From Oryzisolibacter propanilivorax (lineage in GTDB: Bacteria > Pseudomonadota > Gammaproteobacteria > Burkholderiales > Burkholderiaceae_C), in contig NZ_FNHP01000002.1 in assembly GCF_900103645.1 (NCBI RefSeq), positions 434,001 through 498,000 of the forward strand: DNA of 64,000 nt, in the 5' to 3' direction. Below, piece by piece: positions 25,544-35,944 of this stretch. Numbering within the stretch: the stretch's first letter is position 1; every line of letters starts with the position of its first letter. Position numbers and translations under genes: made by a program. Below the pieces are notes generated by a model. It was not told the DNA's origin, searched no databases, and saw only the letters and a program-made list of their open reading frames with translations.

Positions 25544-27025
25544 ATGTCCAACCTCACCCCTGTCATCAAATCCATTCAGGACGTCATGCGCCAGGACTCC
25601 GGCGTCGATGGCGACGCCCAGCGCATCGGCCAGCTCACCTGGCTGCTGTTCCTGAAAGTCTTCGATGCGCTGGAAGAGGAACTCGAACTCACCCGCGACC
25701 ACTACGCCAGCCCGCTGCCCGAAGCACTGCGCTGGCGCGCCTGGGCCGCCGACGCCGAAGGCATGACCGGCGACGCACTGCTCGACTTCGTGGACCAGCA
25801 GCTCTTCCCCGCGCTCAAGAACCTGCCCGCCGACCCGCAGCGCAACCCGCGCGGCTACGTGCTGCGCAGCGTGTTCGAAGACGCCTACAACTACATGAAG
25901 AGCGGCCACCTGCTGCGCCAGGTGGTCAACAAGCTCAACGCCATCGACTTCAACCGCCAGGCCGAGCGCCACCAGTTCAACGACCTGTACGAGAAAATCC
26001 TGCGCGACCTGCAAAGCGCCGGCAACGCCGGCGAGTTCTACACGCCGCGCGCCGTCACCCAGTTCATGGTGGACATGACCAACCCGCAGTTGGGCGAAAG
26101 CGTCATGGACCCCGCCACCGGCACCGGCGGCTTCCTGGTCTGCGCCATCGAGCACCTGCGCAAACAGGTGCACAACGCCGAACAGGAAGCCGTGCTGCAG
26201 AACAGCATCCGCGGCGTCGAGAAAAAACAGCTGCCGCACATGCTGTGCGTCACCAACCTGCTGCTGCACGGCATAGAGGTGCCCAGCCAGATTGCGCACG
26301 ACAACACCCTGGCGCGCCCGCTGCGCGACTATTCCAACGCCGACCGCGTGGACGTCATCCTCACCAACCCGCCGTTTGGCGGCATCGAGGAGCCGGGCAT
26401 CGAGCAGGGCTTTCCCGCCGACGTGCGCACCAAGGAAACCGCCGACCTGTTCCTGGTGCTCATCCAGCACCTGCTCAAGCCCGGCGGCCGCGCTGCCGTG
26501 GTGCTGCCCGATGGCTTCTTGTTCGGCGAGGGCGTCAAGGCGCGCATCAAGGAGCAGCTGCTGCAGCACTGCAACCTGCACACCATCGTGCGCCTGCCCA
26601 ACGGCGTGTTTGCGCCCTACACCGGCATCAAGACCAACCTGCTGTTCTTCACCAAGGGCCAGCCGACCCAGCACATCTGGTACTACGAGCACCCGTACCC
26701 CCAGGGCGTCAAAACCTACAACAAGACCAAACCCATCCGCATCGACGAGTTCGACGCCGAGAAAGCCTGGTGGGGCAACGAGGCCGACGGATTCGCCGCC
26801 CGAGTGGAAAACGAGCGCGCGTGGAAGGTCGGCATCGACGCCATCCGCGCCGCCAACTGGAACCTCGACCAGAAGAATCCGCATGTCGGCGAACAGCAAA
26901 GCCACGACCCCGAAGTGCTGCTGGCCGACTATGCCCGCCTGCAGGCCGAAGCCCAGGCCCTGCGCGACGAGCTCAAGGGCATCCTGGCGGAGTGTTTGAA
27001 TGCCAAAACGGCCGCTGGCGCTTGA
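25544..27025 (+). CDS. hsdM: Type I restriction-modification system DNA methyltransferase M subunit
   Basis: A 493-residue N6-adenine methyltransferase subunit. The N-terminal HsdM helical domain (SIQDVMRQDSGVDGDAQR, LTWLLFLKVFDA) is followed by the catalytic domain. SAM motif I is MDPATGTGGFLVCAIE, and catalytic motif IV is NPPFGG within ILTNPPFGGIEEPGIEQGF. Unlike hsdR it is intact. With HsdS it would methylate the recognition sequence even if restriction is lost. The end of the gene and the start of hsdS overlap a dispersed repeat (27003-27058). Confidence 0.96.
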   Translation: MSNLTPVIKSIQDVMRQDSGVDGDAQRIGQLTWLLFLKVFDALEEELELTRDHYASPLPEALRWRAWAADAEGMTGDALLDFVDQQLFPALKNLPADPQRNPRGYVLRSVFEDAYNYMKSGHLLRQVVNKLNAIDFNRQAERHQFNDLYEKILRDLQSAGNAGEFYTPRAVTQFMVDMTNPQLGESVMDPATGTGGFLVCAIEHLRKQVHNAEQEAVLQNSIRGVEKKQLPHMLCVTNLLLHGIEVPSQIAHDNTLARPLRDYSNADRVDVILTNPPFGGIEEPGIEQGFPADVRTKETADLFLVLIQHLLKPGGRAAVVLPDGFLFGEGVKARIKEQLLQHCNLHTIVRLPNGVFAPYTGIKTNLLFFTKGQPTQHIWYYEHPYPQGVKTYNKTKPIRIDEFDAEKAWWGNEADGFAARVENERAWKVGIDAIRAANWNLDQKNPHVGEQQSHDPEVLLADYARLQAEAQALRDELKGILAECLNAKTAAGA

Positions 27026-27058
27026 AGGGCAAGGGCATGCTGCTATCAAATTTGGATG
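27003..27058 (+). repeat. Dispersed repeat A, copy 6, spanning the hsdM/hsdS junction
   Basis: Forward orientation: CCAAAACGGCCGCTGGCGC, GGGCAAGGGC, then GCTGCTATCAAATTTGGATG. It supplies the last codons of hsdM, the 11-base gap and the first codons of hsdS (MLLSNLD). The GGGCAAGGGC arm also sits where the hsdS ribosome-binding site should be. Confidence 0.7.
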
Positions 27059-28755
27059 TGCTGGCTACTGCGCCCGGTGGCGTCGCCAAGCTGCGCGAAC
27101 TCATCTTGACCCTGGCCGTGCAAGGCAAGCTGGTGCCACAGGACCCGGCCGATGAACCGGCGGGTGTGCTGCTGCAGAAGATTCGGGCGGAGAAGGATCG
27201 GCTGATTGCCGAAGGCAGGATCAAGCGGGACAAGCCGCTGGCGGAGATAGCGGAGGAGGAGAAGCCGTTTGAGTTGCCGCAGGGGTGGGAGTGGGCGCGG
27301 CTTGGAGCGGTGGTTAACGCCAGTGAAGCGGGCTGGAGTCCTACCTGTATTGGGTCTCCCCGTCGCCCCGGCCATTGGGGTGTTTTGAAGGTCAGCGCAG
27401 TCTCTTGGGGGAGGTTTGACCCGACAGCCAATAAGGAACTCCCCTCGGAGCTGGCACCCAAGCCTGAATGCGAGGTCAAGGATGGCGATTTCCTTTTGTC
27501 TCGGGCGAACACTGCTGAACTCGTTGCGCGATCAGTGGTGGTCGGAGTGGCGGAGCCTCAGCTCATGTTGAGCGACAAGATCATTCGGTTGGCGGTTTCC
27601 AGCCAGATGAGTCGTGCCTTTCTCAATATGGTGAACAACGCAAGCTATTCGCGTAAGCACTACGCGGCGAATGCGTCTGGCACCAGCAGCTCAATGAAAA
27701 ACGTATCGCGTGAGGTGGTGCTGGCTTTGCCGGCCCCGCTCCCACCCCTCTCCGAACAATCCCGCATCGTCACCCGCGTCGAAGCCCTCATGCGCCTGTG
27801 CGATGCGCTGGAGGCCAAGGGCCAGCTGGAGGCCACGGAACACGCCCAACTGGTCAGCACCCTGCTGGGCACGCTCACCGCCAGCGCCACGCCCGAGGAG
27901 CTGGCTGACAACTGGCAGCGCGTGGCCCAGCACTTCGACCTGCTGCTGGACCGCCCCGAAGCCATCGACACCCTGGAGCAAACCCTGCTGCAATTGGCCG
28001 TGCGCGGCCTGCTCGTGCCCCAAGACCCCACCGACGAACCCGCCAGCGCCCTGCTGCAAAAAATCCGCGCCGAAAAAGACCGCCTCATCGCCACCGGCCA
28101 GATCAAACGCGACAAACCCCTGCCGCCCATCACCGACGAGGAAGAGCCGTTTGAGTTGCCGGTGGGGTGGGAGTGGGTGCGCGTCGGTGACGTTGTAGAG
28201 CTACTCAACGGTTACGCGTTTAAGAGCGAGTGGTTCAAACCAGCCGGAGTTCGGCTTTTGCGCAACGTGAACATCAGTCATGGTCACGTTGATTGGTCTG
28301 CGCCGGTCATGCTTGATGCAGTTGCCGCGCAGAGTTATGAGCAGTTCGCTCTACACGTGGGGAACATCGTTCTTTCGCTAGATCGTCCCATTATCTCCAC
28401 GGGCCTGAAGTACGCAGTCATTCGAGAATCTGACTTGCCGTGCCTACTGCTCCAGCGGGTAGCTCGACTCACCGCATCTGCCTGTTTATCGCCCGAGTTT
28501 CTGCAGCTTTGGCTCCAGTCGGATTTGTTCGTGGGCACTATCGACCCCGGTCGAAGCAACGGGGTGCCACACATATCGACGAAGCAGGTGGCGGGGCTGG
28601 CTTTCGCCCTCCCTCCCCTTGCCGAACAATCCCGCATCGTCACCCGCGTCACCGCCCTGCGCCGCCTGTGCGCCGACCTGCGCCAGCGTCTGGCCGAACG
28701 CCAGTCCGTACAGGTTCGCCTGGCAGATGCGCTGGTGGCGTCCGTGGCACGATAG
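27037..28755 (+). CDS. hsdS: Type I restriction-modification system specificity S subunit
   Basis: A 572-residue DNA-recognition subunit with two target-recognition domains (TRDs), each bracketed by near-identical conserved segments. QGKLVPQDPADEPAGVLLQK recurs later as RGLLVPQDPTDEPASALLQK, and both lead to IRAEKDRLIA, a FELP..GWEW motif and the TRD. Each TRD ends in LPPLSEQSRIVTRVEAL or LPPLAEQSRIVTRVTAL. Both TRDs (about nt 27300-27720 and 28190-28600) are visibly poorer in GC than the conserved blocks, as expected if they are exchanged by recombination. ATG 27037 lies in a dispersed repeat; its ribosome-binding site is weak. Confidence 0.93.
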   Translation: MLLSNLDVLATAPGGVAKLRELILTLAVQGKLVPQDPADEPAGVLLQKIRAEKDRLIAEGRIKRDKPLAEIAEEEKPFELPQGWEWARLGAVVNASEAGWSPTCIGSPRRPGHWGVLKVSAVSWGRFDPTANKELPSELAPKPECEVKDGDFLLSRANTAELVARSVVVGVAEPQLMLSDKIIRLAVSSQMSRAFLNMVNNASYSRKHYAANASGTSSSMKNVSREVVLALPAPLPPLSEQSRIVTRVEALMRLCDALEAKGQLEATEHAQLVSTLLGTLTASATPEELADNWQRVAQHFDLLLDRPEAIDTLEQTLLQLAVRGLLVPQDPTDEPASALLQKIRAEKDRLIATGQIKRDKPLPPITDEEEPFELPVGWEWVRVGDVVELLNGYAFKSEWFKPAGVRLLRNVNISHGHVDWSAPVMLDAVAAQSYEQFALHVGNIVLSLDRPIISTGLKYAVIRESDLPCLLLQRVARLTASACLSPEFLQLWLQSDLFVGTIDPGRSNGVPHISTKQVAGLAFALPPLAEQSRIVTRVTALRRLCADLRQRLAERQSVQVRLADALVASVAR

Positions 28756-28773
28756 CCCGTTCTCTCTAAAAAA

Positions 28774-28788
28774 TTACCACCATGGTAA
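28774..28788. promoter_or_regulatory. Candidate operator of the TAC locus
   Basis: TTACC-ACCAT-GGTAA is a 5-5-5 inverted repeat that covers the first possible start codon (ATG 28782) of the toxin gene. MqsA antitoxins are known to bind short palindromes with ACCT/AGGT-like arms at their own promoters; this site has the right form and place. Assignment to the MqsA-like protein is inference. Confidence 0.5.
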
Positions 28789-29195
28789 ATATGGTCGTCG
28801 TCTCAGAGTACAGTCTGAATCCTCCAGCGGATGCCCAGGGACGCACCAAGATCGCCCAGGGCCCCCTCTACGCACTGGCGCGGGTTCAGCAGCTTGCAGC
28901 GGCTGGAAGCCTGAATACCTGGACCAGCCGTTGCGACAAGACGGTGTATGAGTTGTTCGCAGGGGATCTCGAAGCTGTGGCCGATCTCTTAGGGCATCTG
29001 CGCTCCACCGACTACCGTGACTCCGAGTGGTGCACCAATGGACGCAATGCCTGGGCAGCCTGTGACGCCTATGCGCTGCGCCGTGTGGAATGGGTGGCCA
29101 CCGCGAGCAAGGAGATGGGCGTTGAATATTTTGTGAAGTTTGCAGTGGGCAAGACGGGGCAACTGTTGTTGCTGGTGTCGTGCCATCTGTCTTGA
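28782..29195 (+). CDS. MqsR-like toxin of a toxin-antitoxin-chaperone locus
   Basis: A 137-residue protein (134 if ATG 28791 is used). The pattern resembles MqsR ribonucleases: helix LARVQQLAAAG, central LLGHLRSTDYRDSEWC, and a C-terminal strand pair VEYFVKFAVGKTGQLLLLVS like MqsR's xYVKFxxxxxxLLLSF. MqsR cleaves mRNA and belongs to the RelE fold. Identification is strengthened by order: the next gene encodes an MqsA-like antitoxin, giving the unusual toxin-first arrangement of mqsRA, and a SecB-like gene follows. It begins 26 bases after hsdS. The base composition is less GC-rich than housekeeping genes here. There is no clear ribosome-binding site at either start. Confidence 0.68.
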   Translation: MVNMVVVSEYSLNPPADAQGRTKIAQGPLYALARVQQLAAAGSLNTWTSRCDKTVYELFAGDLEAVADLLGHLRSTDYRDSEWCTNGRNAWAACDAYALRRVEWVATASKEMGVEYFVKFAVGKTGQLLLLVSCHLS

Positions 29196-29207
29196 AGGAG
29201 AGCCGAC

Positions 29208-29789
29208 ATGGAAAACAAGGCGCTGTGCGCCATTTGTGGCGAAGGCCACGTCACCGCGCTCACCCGGGCGGTGGAAACGCAATACAAAGGCGCCAAGGCC
29301 CTGCTGCCCATGCACTACCAGCAGTGCGACACCTGCACCTCGGACTACGCGGGCATGGCGGAATCCAAGCTGAACAAGCGCATCGTGATGGCGTTCCGCA
29401 AGCAGATCGACGGTTTGCTGACCGGCGATGAGATCGCGGCGCTGCGCAAGCAATACCGGCTCACCCAGGCGCAGGCCGCCCAGCTGTTTGGTGGTGGGCC
29501 GGTGGCGTTCAGCAAGTACGAAAACGACGATGTGGCCCAGTCCGAGGCGATGGACACCTTGCTGCGCCTGGTGCGCCGCAGCGCCGAGGCATTCTGGGCG
29601 CTGGTGGAAGAAAAGGGCCTGCAGGCCGAGTTCACCCAGCAGCGTGCAAGCGTGCGTTCCAGCATGCAGGTTGCTGCAAACGTGGTGGCGTTCAAGAGGG
29701 TGCCAGTGCATCCCGGCGCGCCTGACCCGCACTACCGCCCCCGGGAGTTCCGCAGGTTCGACCAAGGAGCCGTTTCATGTCCGCGTTGA
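29208..29789 (+). CDS. MqsA-like antitoxin with C-terminal extension
   Basis: A 193-residue antitoxin and probable self-regulator. The N-terminal zinc-ribbon Cys are at 7, 10, 40 and 43 (CAIC, CDTC), a helical linker follows, and an HTH-Xre-type domain lies at about 70-122 (LTGDEIAALRKQYRLTQAQA, VAFSKYENDDVAQSEAMDTL). These match MqsA. Beyond about residue 130, where E. coli MqsA would end, there is an extension of about 60 residues ending HYRPREFRRFDQ. In known TAC systems such an extension is the chaperone-addiction region bound by the SecB-like partner. A good ribosome-binding site (AAGGAG) precedes ATG 29208. The 3' end overlaps the chaperone gene by 13 bases. Confidence 0.85.
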   Translation: MENKALCAICGEGHVTALTRAVETQYKGAKALLPMHYQQCDTCTSDYAGMAESKLNKRIVMAFRKQIDGLLTGDEIAALRKQYRLTQAQAAQLFGGGPVAFSKYENDDVAQSEAMDTLLRLVRRSAEAFWALVEEKGLQAEFTQQRASVRSSMQVAANVVAFKRVPVHPGAPDPHYRPREFRRFDQGAVSCPR

Positions 29790-30202
29790 CCGTTCATCGC
29801 CCGGTGCTTCGCAGCTTCCGTGTGCTCGCCTGCCAGGGCGACAACCGGGGCGAAGCCGCTGGCGTGGCGATGCGGCTGGATTTTCAGCAAGAGATCGAAT
29901 TTGGCTTGGCCGTTCCCGAGGTTGCAGGGGCGCCGCTGATGGTGGGCGTCAAGATCAAGCTGGAGACAGTGGCCACCAACCACAACGATGCCAGCGACGT
30001 CGCCCGCTACAGCAGTGAGTACGAGGCGCGGTTTTATTACCCGGCAGGCGTGACAGAGGATGCCGTTGCGCCGCTGCTGGATGACCACGACTACCAGTAC
30101 GCCCTCATCGCACAGGCTTACCCTTTGGCCATGACGCACCTACGCCGTGAGCTCCAGGCCATGGGGCTGGACGCGCGCGAATTGCCCCTGGGCTTGCCCT
30201 AG
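29777..30202 (+). CDS. SecB-like chaperone of the TAC locus
   Basis: A 141-residue protein resembling solitary SecB-like chaperones. It has beta-strand-rich N-terminal two thirds (VAMRLDFQQEIEFGLAV, LMVGVKIKLETVATN, YSSEYEARFYYPAG) and a C-terminal helix pair (YALIAQAYPLAMTHLRREL) ending DARELPLGLP. Similarity is by fold pattern; I cannot run a profile search. Position is the strongest support: third gene after an MqsR/MqsA pair, overlapping the antitoxin by 13 bases with its own AAGGAG site. In TAC systems this chaperone folds and protects the antitoxin; loss or hijack of the chaperone frees the toxin. Confidence 0.72.
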   Translation: MSALTVHRPVLRSFRVLACQGDNRGEAAGVAMRLDFQQEIEFGLAVPEVAGAPLMVGVKIKLETVATNHNDASDVARYSSEYEARFYYPAGVTEDAVAPLLDDHDYQYALIAQAYPLAMTHLRRELQAMGLDARELPLGLP

Positions 30203-30250
30203 CACTGATGCAGGGCGCCGGTGCTTGCCGCGCGCATGATCCGCCAAAGA

Positions 30251-30283
30251 AACGGGCCAGCAAGTGTGTCTTGCTGGCCCGTT
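30251..30283. terminator. Bidirectional terminator between the TAC locus and gyrB
   Basis: A 14-base perfect stem (AACGGGCCAGCAAG / CTTGCTGGCCCGTT) with a 5-base loop. It lies 48 bases after the chaperone stop and 24 bases after the gyrB stop, in convergent orientation. The minus-strand side continues TCTTTGG, the plus-strand side CTGTTGG. Confidence 0.82.
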
Positions 30284-30307
30284 CTGTTGGATGCGGCAGG
30301 TGAACGC

Positions 30308-32941
<2,634 letters not shown>

Positions 32942-32946
32942 CTAGC

Positions 32947-33002
32947 CAAAATGGCCGCTAGCCCATGTGGAACACAGGCTCGCAGCTATCAAAAAAATAG
33001 CA
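32947..33002 (+). repeat. Dispersed repeat A, copy 7, upstream of gyrB
   Basis: Forward orientation: CAAAATGGCCGCTAGCCC, a variable middle, then GCAGCTATCAAAAAAATAGC. It lies directly upstream of the gyrB start, in the dnaN-gyrB gap of 231 bases, which is filled by this copy and a repeat B copy. Confidence 0.85.
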
Positions 33003-33052
33003 ATCTCTCACAAGGACAGCCCTGGCAGATCCGCTGCGCACCAGGCGCGACC

Positions 33053-33166
33053 ACAGCCAGTGGCCGCCGTGCAAGAGCCGCCCCGCAGCGCTGGCGGCGT
33101 CCCCCTTCCGCCGCGCCACGCGCGGCGAGAGAAGGGGGAAGGAACGCAGCGACACAGAGGGATGTC
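33053..33166 (-). repeat. Dispersed repeat B, copy 1, abutting the dnaN stop
   Basis: Read on the minus strand it starts at the dnaN stop and runs GACATCCCTCTG, CCTTCCCCCTTCTCTCGCC, GCGGAAGGGGGACGCCGCC, GCTCTTGCACGGCGGCC. CCCCCTTC and GAAGGGGG can form a stem. The same order occurs at 46163 and 50076. Confidence 0.85.
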
Positions 33167-34273
33167 CTAGATCCTCATCGGCATCACCACGTACTTGAAC
33201 GCATCGTTGCCGGGGATGGTCATCAGCACTGAGCTGTTGCCGTCGGCCAGGTCCATGGTGACCATGTCCTGGCCCATGTTGGCCAGTGCGTCGATCAGGT
33301 AGGTGACGTTGAAGCCGATCTCGATGGTCGGGCCGCCGTAGTCGATGTCCAGCTCGTCCACGGCTTCCTCCTGCTCGGCGTTGTTGCTCGACACGCGCAA
33401 GCTGCCCGGCTCGATGTTCAGGCGCACGCCCTTGAACTTGTCGCTGGTCATGATGGCCGTGCGCTGCAGGCTGGCCAAGAGCGGCGCGCGCCCCAGCGTG
33501 ATGCTGTTGGGGTGGTTGCGCGGGATGACGCGGTTGTAGTCGGGGAACTTGCCCTCGACCAGCTTGGTGACGAACTCCATGCCGCCGAAGGTGAAGCGCG
33601 CCTGGTTGTTGGCGAACTGCATCTCGATGGCGCCGTCGGCGTCCGACAGCAGGCGCTGCAGCTCCAGCACCGTCTTGCGCGGCAGGATGACCTCCTGCTT
33701 GGGCACTTCCACCTCCAGCTGGCTGCTGGCGAACGCCAGGCGGTGGCCGTCGGTGGCCACCAGCGACAGGGTGTTGCCCTCGGCCACGAACAGGATGCCG
33801 TTCAGGTAGTAGCGGATGTCCTGCACCGCCATGGCGAACGAGACCTGCTGCATCAGGCTCTTGAGCACCTTCTGCGGCACGCTGAAGGCCGGGCCGAACG
33901 CGGCCGACTCCTGCACCAGCGGGAAGTCCTCGGCCGGCAGGCTGGTCAGGGTGAAGCGGCTCTTGCCGCCCTTGAGGATCAGCTTGGCCTGGCTCGATTC
34001 CAGCGCCACGGTCTGGTCGGACGGCATGGTCTTGAGGATGTCGATCAGCTTGCGCGCGCCCACGGTGGTGGTGAAGTCCCCCGCGTCGCCGCCCAGCTCG
34101 GCGGTGGTGCGGATCTGGATCTCCAGGTCGCTGGTGGTGAATTGCAGCGCGTTGCCGGTCTTCCTGATCAGCACGTTGGCCAGGATGGGCAGCGTGTGGC
34201 GGCGCTCGACGATGCCGGCCACCGCCTGCAGGACGGCCAGGACCTCGTTTTGGGGAGCCTTCAGGACGATCAT
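33167..34273 (-). CDS. dnaN: DNA polymerase III beta sliding clamp
   Basis: A 368-residue ring clamp that tethers the replicative polymerase. Length and motifs are typical: the N terminus MIVLKAPQNEVLAVLQAVAG, RHTLPILANVL, LPAEDFPL, and the C-terminal PGNDAFKYVVMPMRI. It follows dnaA by 100 bases on the same strand. The stop codon abuts a repeat B copy. Confidence 0.98.
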   Translation of the reverse strand: MIVLKAPQNEVLAVLQAVAGIVERRHTLPILANVLIRKTGNALQFTTSDLEIQIRTTAELGGDAGDFTTTVGARKLIDILKTMPSDQTVALESSQAKLILKGGKSRFTLTSLPAEDFPLVQESAAFGPAFSVPQKVLKSLMQQVSFAMAVQDIRYYLNGILFVAEGNTLSLVATDGHRLAFASSQLEVEVPKQEVILPRKTVLELQRLLSDADGAIEMQFANNQARFTFGGMEFVTKLVEGKFPDYNRVIPRNHPNSITLGRAPLLASLQRTAIMTSDKFKGVRLNIEPGSLRVSSNNAEQEEAVDELDIDYGGPTIEIGFNVTYLIDALANMGQDMVTMDLADGNSSVLMTIPGNDAFKYVVMPMRI

Positions 34274-34373
34274 GACAAGTCAACCTCGGTGTGGGTGGGA
34301 AGGGGGTGCGCGGGGCCCGCTCCAGGGGCCGAAGGCAACGGGGGATTTTGCCTGCGAAGCATGGCGTTTCGGG

Positions 34374-35795
34374 TCAGCCCTTGAGGGTCTGTTCCAGCAC
34401 GTGCAGCTGCTGGTTCAACTCGGTCAGCTGCTGGCGCTCGGCGCCGATCTTGCGCACCGCGTGCAGCACCGTGGTGTGGTCGCGGCCGCCGAACAGCTCG
34501 CCGATTTCGGGCAGGCTTTTCTGCGTCAGCTCCTTGGCCAGGTACATGGCGATCTGGCGCGGGCGGGCGATGCTCGCCGGGCGCTTCTTGCTGTACATGT
34601 CGGCGACCTTGATCTTGTAGTAGTCGGCCACCGTCTTCTGGATGTTCTCGACGCTGATCTGGCGGTTCTGGATGGACAGCAGGTCGCGCAGCGCCTCGCG
34701 CGCCAGCTGGATGGACACTTCCTTCTGGTTGAAGCGGCTGTACGCCAGGATCTTGCGCAGCGCGCCTTCGAGCTCGCGCACGTTGGAGCGCACGTTCTTG
34801 GCGACGAAGAAGGCCACCTCCTCGGGCATCTCCGAGCCCTCGCTGCGCGCCTTGTTGATCAGGATCGCCACGCGCATCTCCAGCTCGGGCGGCTCGATGG
34901 CCACCGTCAGGCCCGAATCGAAGCGCGAGACCAGCCGCTCGTGGATGTTCGCCAGGCCCTTCGGATAGGTATCCGAGGTCATGACGATGTGGCTCTTCTT
35001 GGCGAGCAGCGCCTCGAAGGCGTTGAAGAACTCCTCCTGCGTGCGGTCCTTGTTGGCGAAGAACTGCACGTCGTCGATCAGCAGCAGATCCAGCGAGTGG
35101 TAGCGCGCCTTGAAATCGTCGAAGGTGCGCCTTTGGTACGACTTGACCACATCCGAGACGAACTGCTCGGCGTGGATGTAGAGAACTCGCGCGTCGGCAC
35201 GGTCCTGCAGCAGCCGGTTGCCCACGGCGTGCACCAGGTGCGTCTTGCCCAGGCCGACGCCGCCGTAGATGAACAGCGGGTTGTACAGATGCCCGGGCGA
35301 GCCGGCCACGTGCATCGCCGCCGACCGGGCCATGCGGTTGGCCGTGCCCTCGACCAGGGTCTCGAAGGTCAGTGCCGGGTTCAGCCGGGTGCGAAAGGCG
35401 CCAGCCGCGCTGTCTTCTGCCGGGGCGGGGGGCGCGATCAGGTCGGGGGCGGTCGGTGCGGGCGCCGCGGCGGGGCGCACATAGGTGCGCACCACGCTCT
35501 CGCGCTGCGCTAGTGCCAGCTCCAGCGTCACCGGCTGGCCGTACAGGTCCTGCAGCAGCGCGGTGATGCGGCCGGCGTACTGCGCGCGGATCCAGTCGAG
35601 CTTGAAGCGGTTGGCCACCAACAGGGTGACCTTGGAAAAATCGGGCGCGACCTGGGCCGCGAGCGGCTTGATCCAGGTGTTGAACTGCTGTTCGGGCAGC
35701 TCCTGCGCCAGCAGCTCGGCGCAAGCCTGCCACAGGCCCTGGCCTGCGCTGGCGCCGTCGAAATCGTCAGGGGAGGACAAGGGTTCCTCGTGCAT
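34374..35795 (-). CDS. dnaA: Chromosomal replication initiator DnaA
   Basis: A 473-residue AAA+ initiator that opens the origin. Domain I ([20 protein letters not shown]) is followed by a Pro/Ala-rich linker (about 110-135). The AAA+ domain has Walker [18 protein letters not shown] and Walker [11 protein letters not shown]. The C-terminal DNA-binding domain carries the DnaA signature [18 protein letters not shown] 35795 is the start; the codon before it is TTG, so a one-codon-longer start is possible. It is probably autoregulated: a DnaA box overlaps the predicted -35 region and a second lies in the leader. Confidence 0.98.
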   Translation of the reverse strand: MHEEPLSSPDDFDGASAGQGLWQACAELLAQELPEQQFNTWIKPLAAQVAPDFSKVTLLVANRFKLDWIRAQYAGRITALLQDLYGQPVTLELALAQRESVVRTYVRPAAAPAPTAPDLIAPPAPAEDSAAGAFRTRLNPALTFETLVEGTANRMARSAAMHVAGSPGHLYNPLFIYGGVGLGKTHLVHAVGNRLLQDRADARVLYIHAEQFVSDVVKSYQRRTFDDFKARYHSLDLLLIDDVQFFANKDRTQEEFFNAFEALLAKKSHIVMTSDTYPKGLANIHERLVSRFDSGLTVAIEPPELEMRVAILINKARSEGSEMPEEVAFFVAKNVRSNVRELEGALRKILAYSRFNQKEVSIQLAREALRDLLSIQNRQISVENIQKTVADYYKIKVADMYSKKRPASIARPRQIAMYLAKELTQKSLPEIGELFGGRDHTTVLHAVRKIGAERQQLTELNQQLHVLEQTLKG

Positions 35796-35814
35796 CAAAA
35801 ATGGCCGTTGTAGT

Positions 35815-35823
35815 TGTGGATAG
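35815..35823 (-). promoter_or_regulatory. DnaA box in the dnaA leader
   Basis: TGTGGATAG on the plus strand, that is CTATCCACA on the minus strand, one base from the TTATCCACA consensus. It lies 20 bases upstream of the dnaA start codon. Confidence 0.7.
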
Positions 35824-35844
35824 AGGAACGCAAGGGAACGGGAA

Positions 35845-35873
35845 ATTCTACCTTGTCAATAAGTTATCCACAA
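35845..35873 (-). promoter_or_regulatory. Predicted sigma-70 promoter of dnaA with overlapping DnaA box
   Basis: On the minus strand TTGTGG, 17 bases, TAGAAT. The consensus DnaA box TTATCCACA (35864-35872) overlaps the -35 hexamer, a layout consistent with repression of dnaA by its own product. The start of transcription would be about 40 bases upstream of the dnaA ATG. Confidence 0.6.
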
Positions 35874-35915
35874 CGCGGCGGGACTTGTCCAAAGCACCCG
35901 CGGCGCCCACGGGCA

Positions 35916-35944
35916 TTGCCAGCGCCGCGCGCGCCTGCAATAAT
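35916..35944 (+). promoter_or_regulatory. Predicted sigma-70 promoter of rpmH
   Basis: TTGCCA at 35916-35921, a 17-base spacer, then AATAAT at 35939-35944; each hexamer is one base from consensus. It would give a leader of about 190 bases before rpmH, and could drive rpmH-rnpA-yidD-yidC. Confidence 0.55.

Noticed and set aside
32958-32975. Half-site resembling ParB parS (ATGTGGAACA)
   Set aside because: There is no matching second half, and it is the variable middle of a repeat A copy. No full parS consensus was found in the window.
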